In this document: positions 1-7,364 of the stretch, in pieces
Layout of the letters: each line of letters starts with the position of its first letter
How positions within the stretch are numbered: the stretch's first letter is position 1
NCBI GenBank assembly: GCA_964649665.1
Contig: CAZYPU010000018.1
Coordinates: forward strand, 1 to 21,966
Direction: 5' to 3'
From: CAZYPU01 sp964649665
GTDB taxonomy: Bacteria > Omnitrophota > Gorgyraeia > JABMRN01 > RBG-13-46-9
DNA length: 21,966 nt
The notes under the pieces: generated by a model
Told to the model about the DNA's origin: nothing
The model's database searches: none
What the model saw: only the letters and a program-made list of their open reading frames with translations
Program-made: the position numbers and the translations under genes

Positions 1-482
1 TTTTGCCTTCGTCTTTCGGCTATATTCTTCGTAACCTCTAAAAGCGCATTTGCCCGTAAAAGCTCGACAAAGGCGACCCTTAGACCTAAACGCACGTTAG
101 AGGAGGTTACGTTATAATCGTACTGCACCGCTTTTACTTCCCGTAATGCTCGGGCAACGTCGCTGGCTACCTTAAAACCGTCGAACAGGAGCTGCTCCCC
201 GCCAAGACCGTATGTGTATTTATTACCCGGTTTACCGGGATTGGTTTCCGAACGAATTCCGCTCGCTTCCGTAGTTATCTGGGGCAGAAGGCCGCTTTCG
301 ACTATGGATTTCTCGGCTCTCGTTTGATTCAGCTTTTCCCTGGAAGAGGTAAGGTCGGGGTTCTGCTCGGCAGCTTCTCTTACGCAGTATTCCCAGGTTA
401 ATGTTACTTCTCCGACAGCAAGGCGGGAAGTAACGTTCAAGATTAATATAAGCAAGATTAAAGGCCTTGATATTCTTACCAT
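1..482 (-). CDS. TolC-family outer membrane efflux protein, N-terminal part (cut by window edge)
   Basis: The first 160 codons of a gene that continues past the left edge. The product starts MVRISRPLILLILIL, a signal peptide that probably ends around residue 25. The mature start (LTWEYCVREAAEQNPDL) matches the opening of TolC-family channels (typically LTLxEAVxxALExNPxL), and a long helix rich in Lys, Glu, Arg and Gln follows. Such proteins form the outer-membrane duct of tripartite efflux pumps or type I secretion systems. The ATG at 482-480 has a GGGAG Shine-Dalgarno sequence a few bases upstream. No pump or adaptor gene is in view, so the substrate is unknown. The family call is fairly safe from the N-terminus alone; the exact subfamily is not. 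Confidence 0.8.
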   Translation of the reverse strand, partial: MVRISRPLILLILILNVTSRLAVGEVTLTWEYCVREAAEQNPDLTSSREKLNQTRAEKSIVESGLLPQITTEASGIRSETNPGKPGNKYTYGLGGEQLLFDGFKVASDVARALREVKAVQYDYNVTSSNVRLGLRVAFVELLRANALLEVTKNIAERRRQ

Positions 483-539
483 TTGTCTCCCTATTCTACA
501 ACATCCGGCAAATGAGCAAACGGTTAATTGTTCAGCCAG

Positions 540-571
540 AGCAACTAAGGGGACGAGCAACTAAGGGGACG
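540..571. repeat. Perfect tandem duplication of a 16-bp unit
   Basis: The unit AGCAACTAAGGGGACG occurs at 540-555 and again at 556-571 with no mismatch and no spacer. The second copy leads into the GGGGACGTTTC repeat element. It looks like slippage or nested insertion at the edge of that element. Confidence 0.85.
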
Positions 572-708
572 TTTCTCTTTGTCACATCCTCTTTAGCATC
601 AAGCACTTCGGAGGGGCTGTTTTCCACTTTTTCAGCGCGCACAGATTGGAAATCGTCATCACCTAAACCTTTGTCTTGTAATGGGTTATGCAAAAGTGAA
701 ACGTCCCC
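565..708. repeat. REP-like paired repeat element, copy 1
   Basis: GGGGACGTTTC at 565-575 faces its exact reverse complement at 698-708, with about 120 bases between. Beyond the core the arms stay related: the left reads on as TCTTTGTCAC and the right, in reverse complement, as ACTTTTGCATAAC. A second element with the same core and layout lies at 13762-13943. The layout resembles REP or MITE-type sequences mobilised in trans by REP-associated (IS200-like) transposases. No transposase gene is present here, so the mobiliser is inferred. Confidence 0.7.
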
Positions 709-875
709 TTTCGCCCCCTTTGCTACTTGCATCACTTTGTTATCTTACCCAACAATTTGGATTCGGAATGTATAAAAAAATAGTTATCATTTCTATTGAC
801 GTTATTTACTTCTTCAAATCTACCATTCTCTAAAATAAAAACTCTATAGTCGTATTGGAGAAAAAAATCATAAAT

Positions 876-1508
876 TTATTTCGGCGCCGAATTAAATTTC
901 TTCTCTAAGGCCGCTACGCTAACTTCACACAATACGGCCGGCTTGTATCGCATTATAACGTCTCTGGCACCCCTCAGAGCCAATAGTTCCGCGCCTTCTA
1001 TATCGCATTTGATAAAATCGATTCGCGGTATTTTCTCCTTAAAAAAATAGTTATCAAGTGTTGTTGTTGTGATTTTTTCGGTAACGCATTCTTTTTTATA
1101 ATCACATTTCAAATATGCCAAGGCATGGCCTAATTTCTTCGTTTTTTTAATCGGGACGCATAATTCCGTTTCACCTTCTCTATCGGAGAAAGCTTTCTCG
1201 ACAATTATTGTATTTTTCAACCGATGAAATTTCCGGGTGCTGGAAAGAACTTTATAGCTATAATGTCCTGGTTCAAAACTATAAATTTTCCCATCAGCTC
1301 CTGCTAATCTGGACATTATCAATGTAAATCGTCCATAACCTGCTCCCATGTCAACACATATTGACCCCGGAAAAATAAATTTGCGTAAAACATAAGTATC
1401 GTCTTCAAGTTTTGTTCCCCGTATGTTTCTACTAATAGTTTTTACTATAGTCAGGCGGCAGCTGATATGCTGTAGTATGTCATTAATAAATCTGTTGATG
1501 CGCAGCAT
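876..1508 (-). CDS. FkbM-family SAM-dependent methyltransferase
   Basis: A 210-residue class I methyltransferase of the FkbM type, a family that O-methylates sugars and secondary metabolites. SAM-binding motif I is VDMGAGYGRF at residues 52-61. An acidic end of strand 2 follows (SFEPG, near Glu79). The FkbM hallmark IDFIKCDIEGAELLALRGA is in the C-terminal third, followed by a strand ending PAVLCEVS. The ATG at 1508 has AAGGAG six bases upstream, a strong start. The next gene upstream (GDT1 type) ends 67 bases away, so co-transcription is possible. The acceptor cannot be read from sequence; a glycan, polysaccharide or lipid-linked sugar is a reasonable guess because a sulfotransferase-family gene lies 1.5 kb away. 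Confidence 0.85.
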   Translation of the reverse strand: MLRINRFINDILQHISCRLTIVKTISRNIRGTKLEDDTYVLRKFIFPGSICVDMGAGYGRFTLIMSRLAGADGKIYSFEPGHYSYKVLSSTRKFHRLKNTIIVEKAFSDREGETELCVPIKKTKKLGHALAYLKCDYKKECVTEKITTTTLDNYFFKEKIPRIDFIKCDIEGAELLALRGARDVIMRYKPAVLCEVSVAALEKKFNSAPK

Positions 1509-1575
1509 TTTTTCTCCTTATGCTTACCAATCCCTACACCACCTGCAGTTTCGATCTAATCAGGTTGGAATATTA

Positions 1576-1848
1576 TTAAACTTTTCCAAAAAACATCAAA
1601 ATGCCGATTGTAACAAAAATCGATGCGCCTGCATAACGCACAAATTCAGGTTTTATATATTTTCCAAGTATTGCGCCGATTAAAACTGACAGAGCCATAA
1701 TAATTACATACGCGGAAACGGAGCCCAGCCACACCGTAAAAGGCTTGCCTGATTTGGCGGACATCCCGATGCCCACCAGTTGCGTCTTATCCGCCAACTC
1801 TGCTAAAAATATTGCTGAAAACGTCGCTAAGAATATTTTCCAGTCCAT
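1576..1848 (-). CDS. GDT1/TMEM165 (UPF0016) family cation transporter, single-domain form
   Basis: A 90-residue membrane protein with about three hydrophobic helices. The family signature E-x-x-D-K-T is present as ELADKTQL, Glu17 to Thr22, in the first helix. Eukaryotic members and many bacterial ones carry two copies of this domain. This one carries a single copy, so it would have to assemble as a homodimer or with a second small subunit. Characterised relatives move Mn2+ or Ca2+ in exchange for protons. The ATG at 1848 is preceded by GGAGAGGGT. Its neighbours suggest no particular metal. Family assignment is firm; the ion is unknown. Confidence 0.85.
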   Translation of the reverse strand: MDWKIFLATFSAIFLAELADKTQLVGIGMSAKSGKPFTVWLGSVSAYVIIMALSVLIGAILGKYIKPEFVRYAGASIFVTIGILMFFGKV

Positions 1849-2014
1849 AATTCTTACCCTCTCCGTCTAAGCGTCATCATAACATCGTTCCAGATTTGTG
1901 TATAGCTCGTTTATAGTCGTGTATCGCGTATGGTACATGTATAGACGCTCTATGTAAATACTTATAAGTCCTTATGTCCATTCTTTTCATTTTGCTTACG
2001 TATGCCGGTAAATT

Positions 2015-2890
2015 TTAAATTAAGCGGGTTTTTGCCAATTTAAGCAGGGCGTGGTGCAGACCGCCTACTACGAGGGAGAGTTTATCGTAATTCAGTTTTT
2101 CATAGGTGTCATCGCGGGTATGGTAATAGGCGTATCTGTAAAATGCCGTATCGGTTACCATACAGGCGCGATATCCGTGTCTCCAGAATGAATCGTGATC
2201 GGAAAAATTGGCCCCCGCGACAAACTCCGGCACCACAGCCGTTATGATATTGAATTTGGAATTCCTCTTAAATGCCTTTTCCAGGATCTTGACCAGGCGG
2301 CGTGACTTAAAATTGCCGATCGCTCCTATAAAATTCGCCGTGTCGGGATAAAAAAGCCCGTATGGAATAGGGTAGCTCTGTGAATTCCTTTGTTCGGAAT
2401 AATACCCGATGGTTTCAAGGCATACCATCGCCCTTATGTCCTCGCGCCTTTCGCTTGCTTCCTTGGCATACACTCTGCTGCCCATGCCTTTTGTAAAAAA
2501 GAAAGGCGGCTCCTCGTTCGCAAAAGCTACAAACTTTACTGTTCGATCGGTTTGCAGTCCCGTCAAAAGCCGCGCGAGTTCGATAACACCGCTTACACCG
2601 CTTGCGTTGTCGTTTGCGCCGGGAGAAGTTATCATCGAATCGTAATGCGCCCCAACCACGATAACTTCGCGATGTCGGTTGCTTCCTTCTTTTACCGCTA
2701 TGACGTTCTTAAACATCTTGCCTTCTGCGTAATAATTCTGCACCCGGGGACTGTAGCCTGAACGTTCGAATTCCGCAATAATATACTCGGCCGCTTTATT
2801 TAGCTCATCATAGTAAATATAATTTCTCGCGCCGATCTTATCGCTGAGTTCTCTTATGTGTTTTTCGAGATTTTTCTTCAGGTTTTTCAT
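2015..2890 (-). CDS. M28-family zinc metallopeptidase (aminopeptidase type)
   Basis: A 291-residue protein covering one M28 catalytic domain. The metal site is complete: His82 and Asp84 in VVGAHYDS, bridging Asp94 in GANDNASG, the general base pair Glu126-Glu127 in FANEE, Glu159 in CLETIGYY and His257 in YYHTRDDT. These enzymes remove N-terminal residues from peptides or act on related amides. No signal peptide is visible; the N-terminus (MKNLKKNLEK) is charged and helical, so a cytoplasmic site is likely, which is less usual for the family. The gene appears monocistronic, with a good promoter about 90 bases upstream of the start and a 166-base gap downstream. Confidence 0.9.
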   Translation of the reverse strand: MKNLKKNLEKHIRELSDKIGARNYIYYDELNKAAEYIIAEFERSGYSPRVQNYYAEGKMFKNVIAVKEGSNRHREVIVVGAHYDSMITSPGANDNASGVSGVIELARLLTGLQTDRTVKFVAFANEEPPFFFTKGMGSRVYAKEASERREDIRAMVCLETIGYYSEQRNSQSYPIPYGLFYPDTANFIGAIGNFKSRRLVKILEKAFKRNSKFNIITAVVPEFVAGANFSDHDSFWRHGYRACMVTDTAFYRYAYYHTRDDTYEKLNYDKLSLVVGGLHHALLKLAKTRLI

Positions 2891-2977
2891 GGTGTTTCCG
2901 GTTTTTGGTTCAGACTTTTTTATCCCTTAACTGTATGTTTTAGCATACGGAAATGATAAAATCAAGGAAATTAAGCG

Positions 2978-3005
2978 ATTATATCACTTTGTCATTATCC
3001 AACAA
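2978..3005 (-). promoter_or_regulatory. Putative sigma-70 promoter for the M28 peptidase gene
   Basis: On the minus strand there is a perfect TATAAT (-10) at 2983-2978. A TTGTTG at 3005-3000 sits 16 bases upstream as the -35. The predicted transcript start is near 2971, giving a leader of about 80 bases that contains a small GTATG/CATAC hairpin. The site lies in the 131-base gap between the sulfotransferase stop and the peptidase start. It is supported by consensus match only. Confidence 0.45.
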
Positions 3006-3021
3006 AATGGCCTTACGGGTC

Positions 3022-3885
3022 TCATAAGGACCAATTTTTAAACTCGTATCCGGTGAATTTTCTCAAGCTTTCAACATCTTCCCGCAGGATTTCGCATAAT
3101 ACGCGTTTTAAGCCGCGATCCACTATTGGCCTATCTATTTTTTCACCCGTGTTTAGCGCTTGCCGCATCCTATTTTTTAACGGCTCGGGCATTATCTGTT
3201 TTACTATTTTTTTTACCTGAAAAACGCCTGGGCCCTCGGACATAAAATACCGGGTGATCCGTCTTGGTTTTTTTTGTTTAAGCTTTTCGGCGGAAACATT
3301 TTTGAGATCGCGGAAGGCTTCGGAATAAAAAGAATCGTCGACATTCAGGAATCGAAATATTCTTTTCAGCGCCGGGCGCCGTTCGTTCCTGAGTTCCTCA
3401 GCGGTAAGAACCAAAATCCGGCCCTTTGGGTAATAACCCAGGTACTGTTTCAACTGCATAAAATATTTGCTGGGACAAACGTAATCGGCGTTTTCTAAGT
3501 CTTCCAGGGCCCGGTCAATCGTTTTCGTTTCCTGGCCCCCTTTTACCTTATCTAAATAATGAGAGATCAAGCGCTCGATAGGATCTCTAACAATATAGAT
3601 TAATTTAGCCCCCGGCACGACCGAATGCATCCTTTGTGCCACGCCCTTATACAACGGATAGCCTGTGTAGCTCGGGGATGACTCCCCGTAAATTTTAGCA
3701 ATACCGGTAAAATTCGATTTGTACCATTTTATGCCCTTTTTCCATCCCAGCTCTTTGTTGAAGAAATTCAGCTCTTTTTGCTTCGACATCGATATTTCGG
3801 GATGTAAATTTAGATAGTAATGCAGGCTTGACGTTCCGCTTTTCGCGGCGCCTATAATGATCAGATTGGGCAGCATGTATTGCAT
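3022..3885 (-). CDS. Sulfotransferase-family protein (PAPS-dependent)
   Basis: A 287-residue protein with the two PAPS-binding elements of sulfotransferases. The 5'-phosphosulfate loop is GAAKSGTSSL at residues 12-21, with Lys15 as the catalytic lysine. The 3'-phosphate loop is IVRDPIERLISHY at 98-110, with Arg100 and Ser108. The family moves sulfate from PAPS to hydroxyls or amines on carbohydrates, lipids or peptides. It lacks a signal peptide and follows the hexokinase gene after only nine bases, so it is probably co-transcribed with it. No strong Shine-Dalgarno precedes the ATG at 3885; an in-frame ATG three codons in is possible. The acceptor is unknown. No PAPS synthesis genes are in view. 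Confidence 0.85.
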   Translation of the reverse strand: MQYMLPNLIIIGAAKSGTSSLHYYLNLHPEISMSKQKELNFFNKELGWKKGIKWYKSNFTGIAKIYGESSPSYTGYPLYKGVAQRMHSVVPGAKLIYIVRDPIERLISHYLDKVKGGQETKTIDRALEDLENADYVCPSKYFMQLKQYLGYYPKGRILVLTAEELRNERRPALKRIFRFLNVDDSFYSEAFRDLKNVSAEKLKQKKPRRITRYFMSEGPGVFQVKKIVKQIMPEPLKNRMRQALNTGEKIDRPIVDRGLKRVLCEILREDVESLRKFTGYEFKNWSL

Positions 3886-3894
3886 GTTTTTAAT

Positions 3895-5139
3895 TCACGC
3901 GGCGGCGATGATAGCGGCGCCCTTTGCGGAAGCGCTCTTGGTCAAAACGAGTTTAATGTGCCGGGCCTTCCCGCCGAAGATTTCCTTAAGGGTATTCTTC
4001 ACCCTGCATGAGAAGCGGGGATGTTTTTCGTATACCGAGCCGTCGATGGCGACGGTGTGCCGGCGCCCAAGGCGCGGGTCCATTTTTGTTATTACCGAAG
4101 CGATCGCCGCCGCGGCAAGGCGCGAGGCGCGGGTGGATACTATAACGCAGGCCTTCTTTAAAAGTTTTCTGTCCGCATAATCAGAACTTTTGATGCCTAT
4201 TTTTTTCAGCAAGCTGCCTGTCTTACGCAGGCCTTTTGAGGTATCGCTTTCTATGGCTGAGGCATATTCCGATTTAAAATACTTTGGAAAATTTATTCCG
4301 GGCAGTAAATCCTTCGCAAGGCGGCGGACCACCTCTCCCAGGTACATACCTGATACCATTTTTTCAAAAAGCTGCTCGCCGGGGTTCCCGGAACATTTGT
4401 CCAGCTTTCGGTCGTAATGTGTCAGGCGTTGCTTATTGAAATTTCCCCATTCTATGTTAACGATTTCCCTGTCTTTCTCGGGATAACAGGCGTTGGTTCC
4501 CGTGCCTAAAATCACCCCGACGTCGCAATCCGGGTCCTCATAGCTTCTCGCCGTAAGTGTGCTTACGGTATCGTTGGCAAGGGCCGTGATTTTCGTGCCG
4601 GAAAGCCCCTTTCTTTCAAGGGACGCGTTAAGCAATTCAACCACGTCCTTTCCTTCGACGCCGCTTGCGCTGAAATCTTTCGTCCAGCGAAGAAGCACCC
4701 CCGAGGCAATGCCTTTTTTTTTCACGGGAAACGAGAAGGTAAAACCAACGCTGTATTCCGCGCCCGTATCCAGCTTATATTCTTTCATAAAAATTTTGAT
4801 ACAGCCGGCAATGAAATCAAAAAGCTCCTTTCCCTTGCCGGTAATGTGCTTTTTTCCCAAAACAAACGTCTTTACGGAAGATGCGCCCGTCTTTCTTTTT
4901 CCTTTCAACTCCAGCGACATTACGCGAAAGTGCGTACCTCCGAGGTCAAGGGCCAAAAAACGTCCCTTTTCCGAACCGGTCGGCTTCCTCAGGTAGGTAT
5001 GAATCATCTTCAGTGAGCTTTTTTTTCCGCAAAGGCCTTTCCACATCTCCTGATGGAAATCGCGGACAAACTTCCTTATTTCCGGAAGGGAAACGTAAAA
5101 AAGTTTTTCGCTTTTTTTCAGCGTGCTTTTATCGTACAT
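3895..5139 (-). CDS. Hexokinase, eukaryote-type family (hexokinase_1 + hexokinase_2 domains)
   Basis: A 414-residue ATP:hexose 6-phosphotransferase of the fold found in yeast and animal hexokinases, not the bacterial GlcK/ROK types. Visible landmarks, counted from the ATG, are the phosphate-1 loop LALDLGGTHFRV (about 62-73), the sugar-binding signature FSFPVKKKGIASG leading to LRWTKDF (about 135-156), the catalytic Asp in LANDT (about Asp190), the GTGTNACY loop (about 212-219) and NIEWGNF. Length is close to the usual 50-kDa unit. I chose the ATG at 5139, which overlaps the upstream gene by 11 bases and has AAAGG before it. An in-frame GTG at 5181 would add 14 basic residues but has no good ribosome site. 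Confidence 0.9.
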   Translation of the reverse strand: MYDKSTLKKSEKLFYVSLPEIRKFVRDFHQEMWKGLCGKKSSLKMIHTYLRKPTGSEKGRFLALDLGGTHFRVMSLELKGKRKTGASSVKTFVLGKKHITGKGKELFDFIAGCIKIFMKEYKLDTGAEYSVGFTFSFPVKKKGIASGVLLRWTKDFSASGVEGKDVVELLNASLERKGLSGTKITALANDTVSTLTARSYEDPDCDVGVILGTGTNACYPEKDREIVNIEWGNFNKQRLTHYDRKLDKCSGNPGEQLFEKMVSGMYLGEVVRRLAKDLLPGINFPKYFKSEYASAIESDTSKGLRKTGSLLKKIGIKSSDYADRKLLKKACVIVSTRASRLAAAAIASVITKMDPRLGRRHTVAIDGSVYEKHPRFSCRVKNTLKEIFGGKARHIKLVLTKSASAKGAAIIAAA

Positions 5140-6565
5140 TTTGCCTTTTGTTTTTTTCGCAGGCCTGAGCCGGACATTCACCCGTCCAGCAATAAAGACA
5201 AAGCTTCTCCCTCGGAAGGCCGATGGCCTTTACCATGTCGTCTGTGGTCTGATACCTGAGAGTCGTGACTTGCAGGTCTTTGGCGATCCATTCGAGCATT
5301 TTTCTGTATTTTTCAGAGTTATGGTCCAGATATTCCGAAAGATCCTTAACGTCCTTCCCTTCCAGGGCGCAGATGGCGCGCCTTGCGGCAAGCTCATTCG
5401 TACTTCTGGTGGAAAGGTTGAACTTGCAGGGAAACATAAGCGGCGGACAGGCGGGCCTTGCATGCACTTCTTTCGCTCCGGCCTCCCAGAGCTTTATTAC
5501 CGTAAAGTTCTTAAGCTGTGTACCCCTTACTATGGAGTCCTCGCATACCACAATTCTGTTTCCCTCGATTATCTCTTTTATCGGAATAAGTTTCATCTTG
5601 GCTATCAGGTCGCGCGTCTGCTGGGAAGGCGGCGTATAGCTCCTGCCGTAACCGGGCGTATACTTGACAAGCGGGCGCCTGTAAGGCTTGCCCGATTCTA
5701 TGGCGTAACCCAACGCATGCGCGATGCCGGAATCCGGAACCCCGGAAACCACGTCGACATCTATATCGCTGTCATGTTTCGCCAGAAATCTGCCGCACCT
5801 CTCCCTTACCATCTCAACGTTAATGCCCCCGTAATTGGATGCGGGAAATCCCGTATATATCCACAAAAACGCGCAGATCTGGCTTATTTCCCCGCCGGGT
5901 TTTTTCTGCGTCATCCCCGCTTCGTTTAGTAAAACAATTTCACCCGGCTCGATATGTTTAACGATTTCAAAACCATTGTTGAAAAAAGCGCTTGTTTCGG
6001 TAGTTACTGCCCAGCCATTTTCGCGCTTGCCTACGATAAGAGGCGAATAACCCAATTTGTCTCTCGCGGCGTAAATACCGTCCGCGTGCAGCAAAAGAAG
6101 AGAGCACGAACCTTCTATCGCATCAAGCGCCCTCTCGATGCCGTTTATCAGATTCCTCCCCTGGCTGATCAGTTTGGCTATTAGTTCCGTCATGTTAACG
6201 TAGGAGCGGCTTACTTCGCTGAAAGAAATTCCTTTTCGCAGAAGTTTCTTCGTTAATTTTTCGCCGTTACTGACAAAACCGTTAGTCACCAGGCAAAACG
6301 GACCGAACCTGGAATTCAGATAAATCGGCTGCTCGTCAAGGTCGCTGATAACGCCGATGCCTTTATTTCCCTCGATCTTTCTGTAATCTTCGAAAAACTT
6401 GGATTTGAACTGGCTCTGGCTTATATTGTGTATCTGGCGCGTGAAATGCTTGCCCAGAACCGCAATTCCCCCGAACTCCGTGCCAAGGTGCGAATGGTAA
6501 TCTGTCCCGTGGAGAAGGGTCTCCACGCAATCACCTTTGGAAATAACACCAAAAATTCCACTCAT
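5129..6565 (-). CDS. PurF-like amidophosphoribosyltransferase homologue with Ser in place of the catalytic N-terminal Cys
   Basis: A 478-residue homologue of glutamine PRPP amidotransferase, which makes phosphoribosylamine in the first step of purine synthesis. The C-terminal transferase half is well kept, with the PRPP loop IVVCEDSIVRGTQ. Near the C-terminus the Cys-containing segment LCLYCWTGECP matches PurF. The N-terminal Ntn glutaminase domain is divergent. It opens MSGIFGV where active enzymes have MCGIxGI, so the nucleophile is Ser2, and the usual glutamine-site motifs are altered (SHLGTEFGG, SYVNMTEL). I recall similar Cys-less PurF paralogues in other phyla such as Bacteroidota. It may use free ammonia, act on another amine or be regulatory. 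Its ATG overlaps the nadE stop (ATGA), implying translational coupling. Confidence 0.75.
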   Translation of the reverse strand: MSGIFGVISKGDCVETLLHGTDYHSHLGTEFGGIAVLGKHFTRQIHNISQSQFKSKFFEDYRKIEGNKGIGVISDLDEQPIYLNSRFGPFCLVTNGFVSNGEKLTKKLLRKGISFSEVSRSYVNMTELIAKLISQGRNLINGIERALDAIEGSCSLLLLHADGIYAARDKLGYSPLIVGKRENGWAVTTETSAFFNNGFEIVKHIEPGEIVLLNEAGMTQKKPGGEISQICAFLWIYTGFPASNYGGINVEMVRERCGRFLAKHDSDIDVDVVSGVPDSGIAHALGYAIESGKPYRRPLVKYTPGYGRSYTPPSQQTRDLIAKMKLIPIKEIIEGNRIVVCEDSIVRGTQLKNFTVIKLWEAGAKEVHARPACPPLMFPCKFNLSTRSTNELAARRAICALEGKDVKDLSEYLDHNSEKYRKMLEWIAKDLQVTTLRYQTTDDMVKAIGLPREKLCLYCWTGECPAQACEKNKRQNVR

Positions 6566-7287
6566 TTTTCCCTCCTGAAAACAGGTATTTTCTTCCGTTT
6601 ATGTTCCGAATCTTTTATCATGTTTCTCACTTTATCCAGTGTCTTTTTATCCATTCCCTGCGTTTTGTTTTTTTCGATTGCTTCAATGGTACTGTCAAGC
6701 TCGTCATATGTAAGGCCTATTTCCGCTTCATCCGTCTGGCCTTTCCAAAGGCCCGCGGAGGGGGGCCTCTTTATTATTTCCTCCGGAACTCCGAGCTTCT
6801 TCGCCAGGCGCCTTACCTCTTCTTTGAGAAGCCCGCCTAAGGGCAAAATGTCAACGGCCCCGTCGCCGTATTTCGTGAAATATCCGATGGTAAGTTCACT
6901 TTTGTTGCCTGCGCCGGCTACAAGGTAATCTAAGGTATTCGCAAAATAGTATAGAACAACCATCCGAAGCCGCGGCTTAAGGTTCGCTTTCGCCATGGTA
7001 TTCGCACTCCGGCACGCACCACAAAGCTCATCGAACACACCGTCCAGTAAGACTTTCCCTGTCTTAATGCCGGCCGCCTCGGCCGCTTTTACGGCAAGTT
7101 CCCCGTCTTCCCGGCTGCTTTTGCAGGGAAGGATCAATCCTAATGCATTATCCCCCGCGGCCATTTTGGCAAGATTCGCGAGGACCGCTGAATCAAGACC
7201 ACCGCTCAAGCCGAAGATTATCCCATTTTTACCCGATTTCTCGAGATGTTTTTTTATCCACTTCGCGATCTCTTCCGAAAGTTCCAT
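6562..7287 (-). CDS. nadE: NAD+ synthetase, ammonia-dependent short form
   Basis: NadE adenylates nicotinate adenine dinucleotide and amidates it to NAD+, the last step of NAD synthesis, in the cytoplasm. The 241-residue length and lack of a nitrilase-type glutaminase domain mark the NH3-dependent form. The ATP pyrophosphatase P-loop is FGLSGGLDSAV with SGGLDS at 28-33. Further signatures are GNKSELTIGYFTKYGDG and the PPSAGLWKGQTDE segment that binds the dinucleotide. AAAGGG lies a few bases before the ATG at 7287. The stop overlaps the PurF-like start in an ATGA. Neither product has a normal glutaminase, which makes the pairing notable. Confidence 0.93.
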   Translation of the reverse strand: MELSEEIAKWIKKHLEKSGKNGIIFGLSGGLDSAVLANLAKMAAGDNALGLILPCKSSREDGELAVKAAEAAGIKTGKVLLDGVFDELCGACRSANTMAKANLKPRLRMVVLYYFANTLDYLVAGAGNKSELTIGYFTKYGDGAVDILPLGGLLKEEVRRLAKKLGVPEEIIKRPPSAGLWKGQTDEAEIGLTYDELDSTIEAIEKNKTQGMDKKTLDKVRNMIKDSEHKRKKIPVFRREK

Positions 7288-7364
7288 TTATTTACCCTTT
7301 ACCTTGTTTCCCGCGATATTCCTTCACAAAGGCTTTTTGGCAGCATAACCTCCACGCTCCTCTT

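Larger units (their letters stand above)
483..875. other. Gene-free gap holding a repeat element
   Basis: About 390 bases between the TolC-like start and the FkbM gene end. The left two thirds hold a tandem 16-bp duplication and a pair of inverted GGGGACGTTTC repeats, described separately. The right part (about 776-875) is A+T-rich with no recognisable gene. Short open frames cross this gap on both strands, but they read through the repeats, resemble nothing I recognise and lack good ribosome binding sites. I see no tRNA and no clear intrinsic terminator. Confidence 0.6.

Noticed and set aside
540..708. CRISPR array
   Set aside because: Only a tandem 16-bp pair and one inverted pair are present; there are no regularly spaced direct repeats and no cas genes.
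467..775. Open frame of 102 codons on the plus strand and a 67-codon frame opposite it
   Set aside because: Both read through the paired repeat element, show no known motif and have no good ribosome site.
5140..5181. GTG start giving a 428-residue hexokinase
   Set aside because: It deepens overlap with the PurF-like gene to 53 bases and lacks a ribosome site; ATG at 5139 is better supported.
5123..5929. 268-codon open frame on the plus strand
   Set aside because: It is antisense to the PurF-like gene, whose protein has clear family motifs; the plus-strand product resembles nothing.
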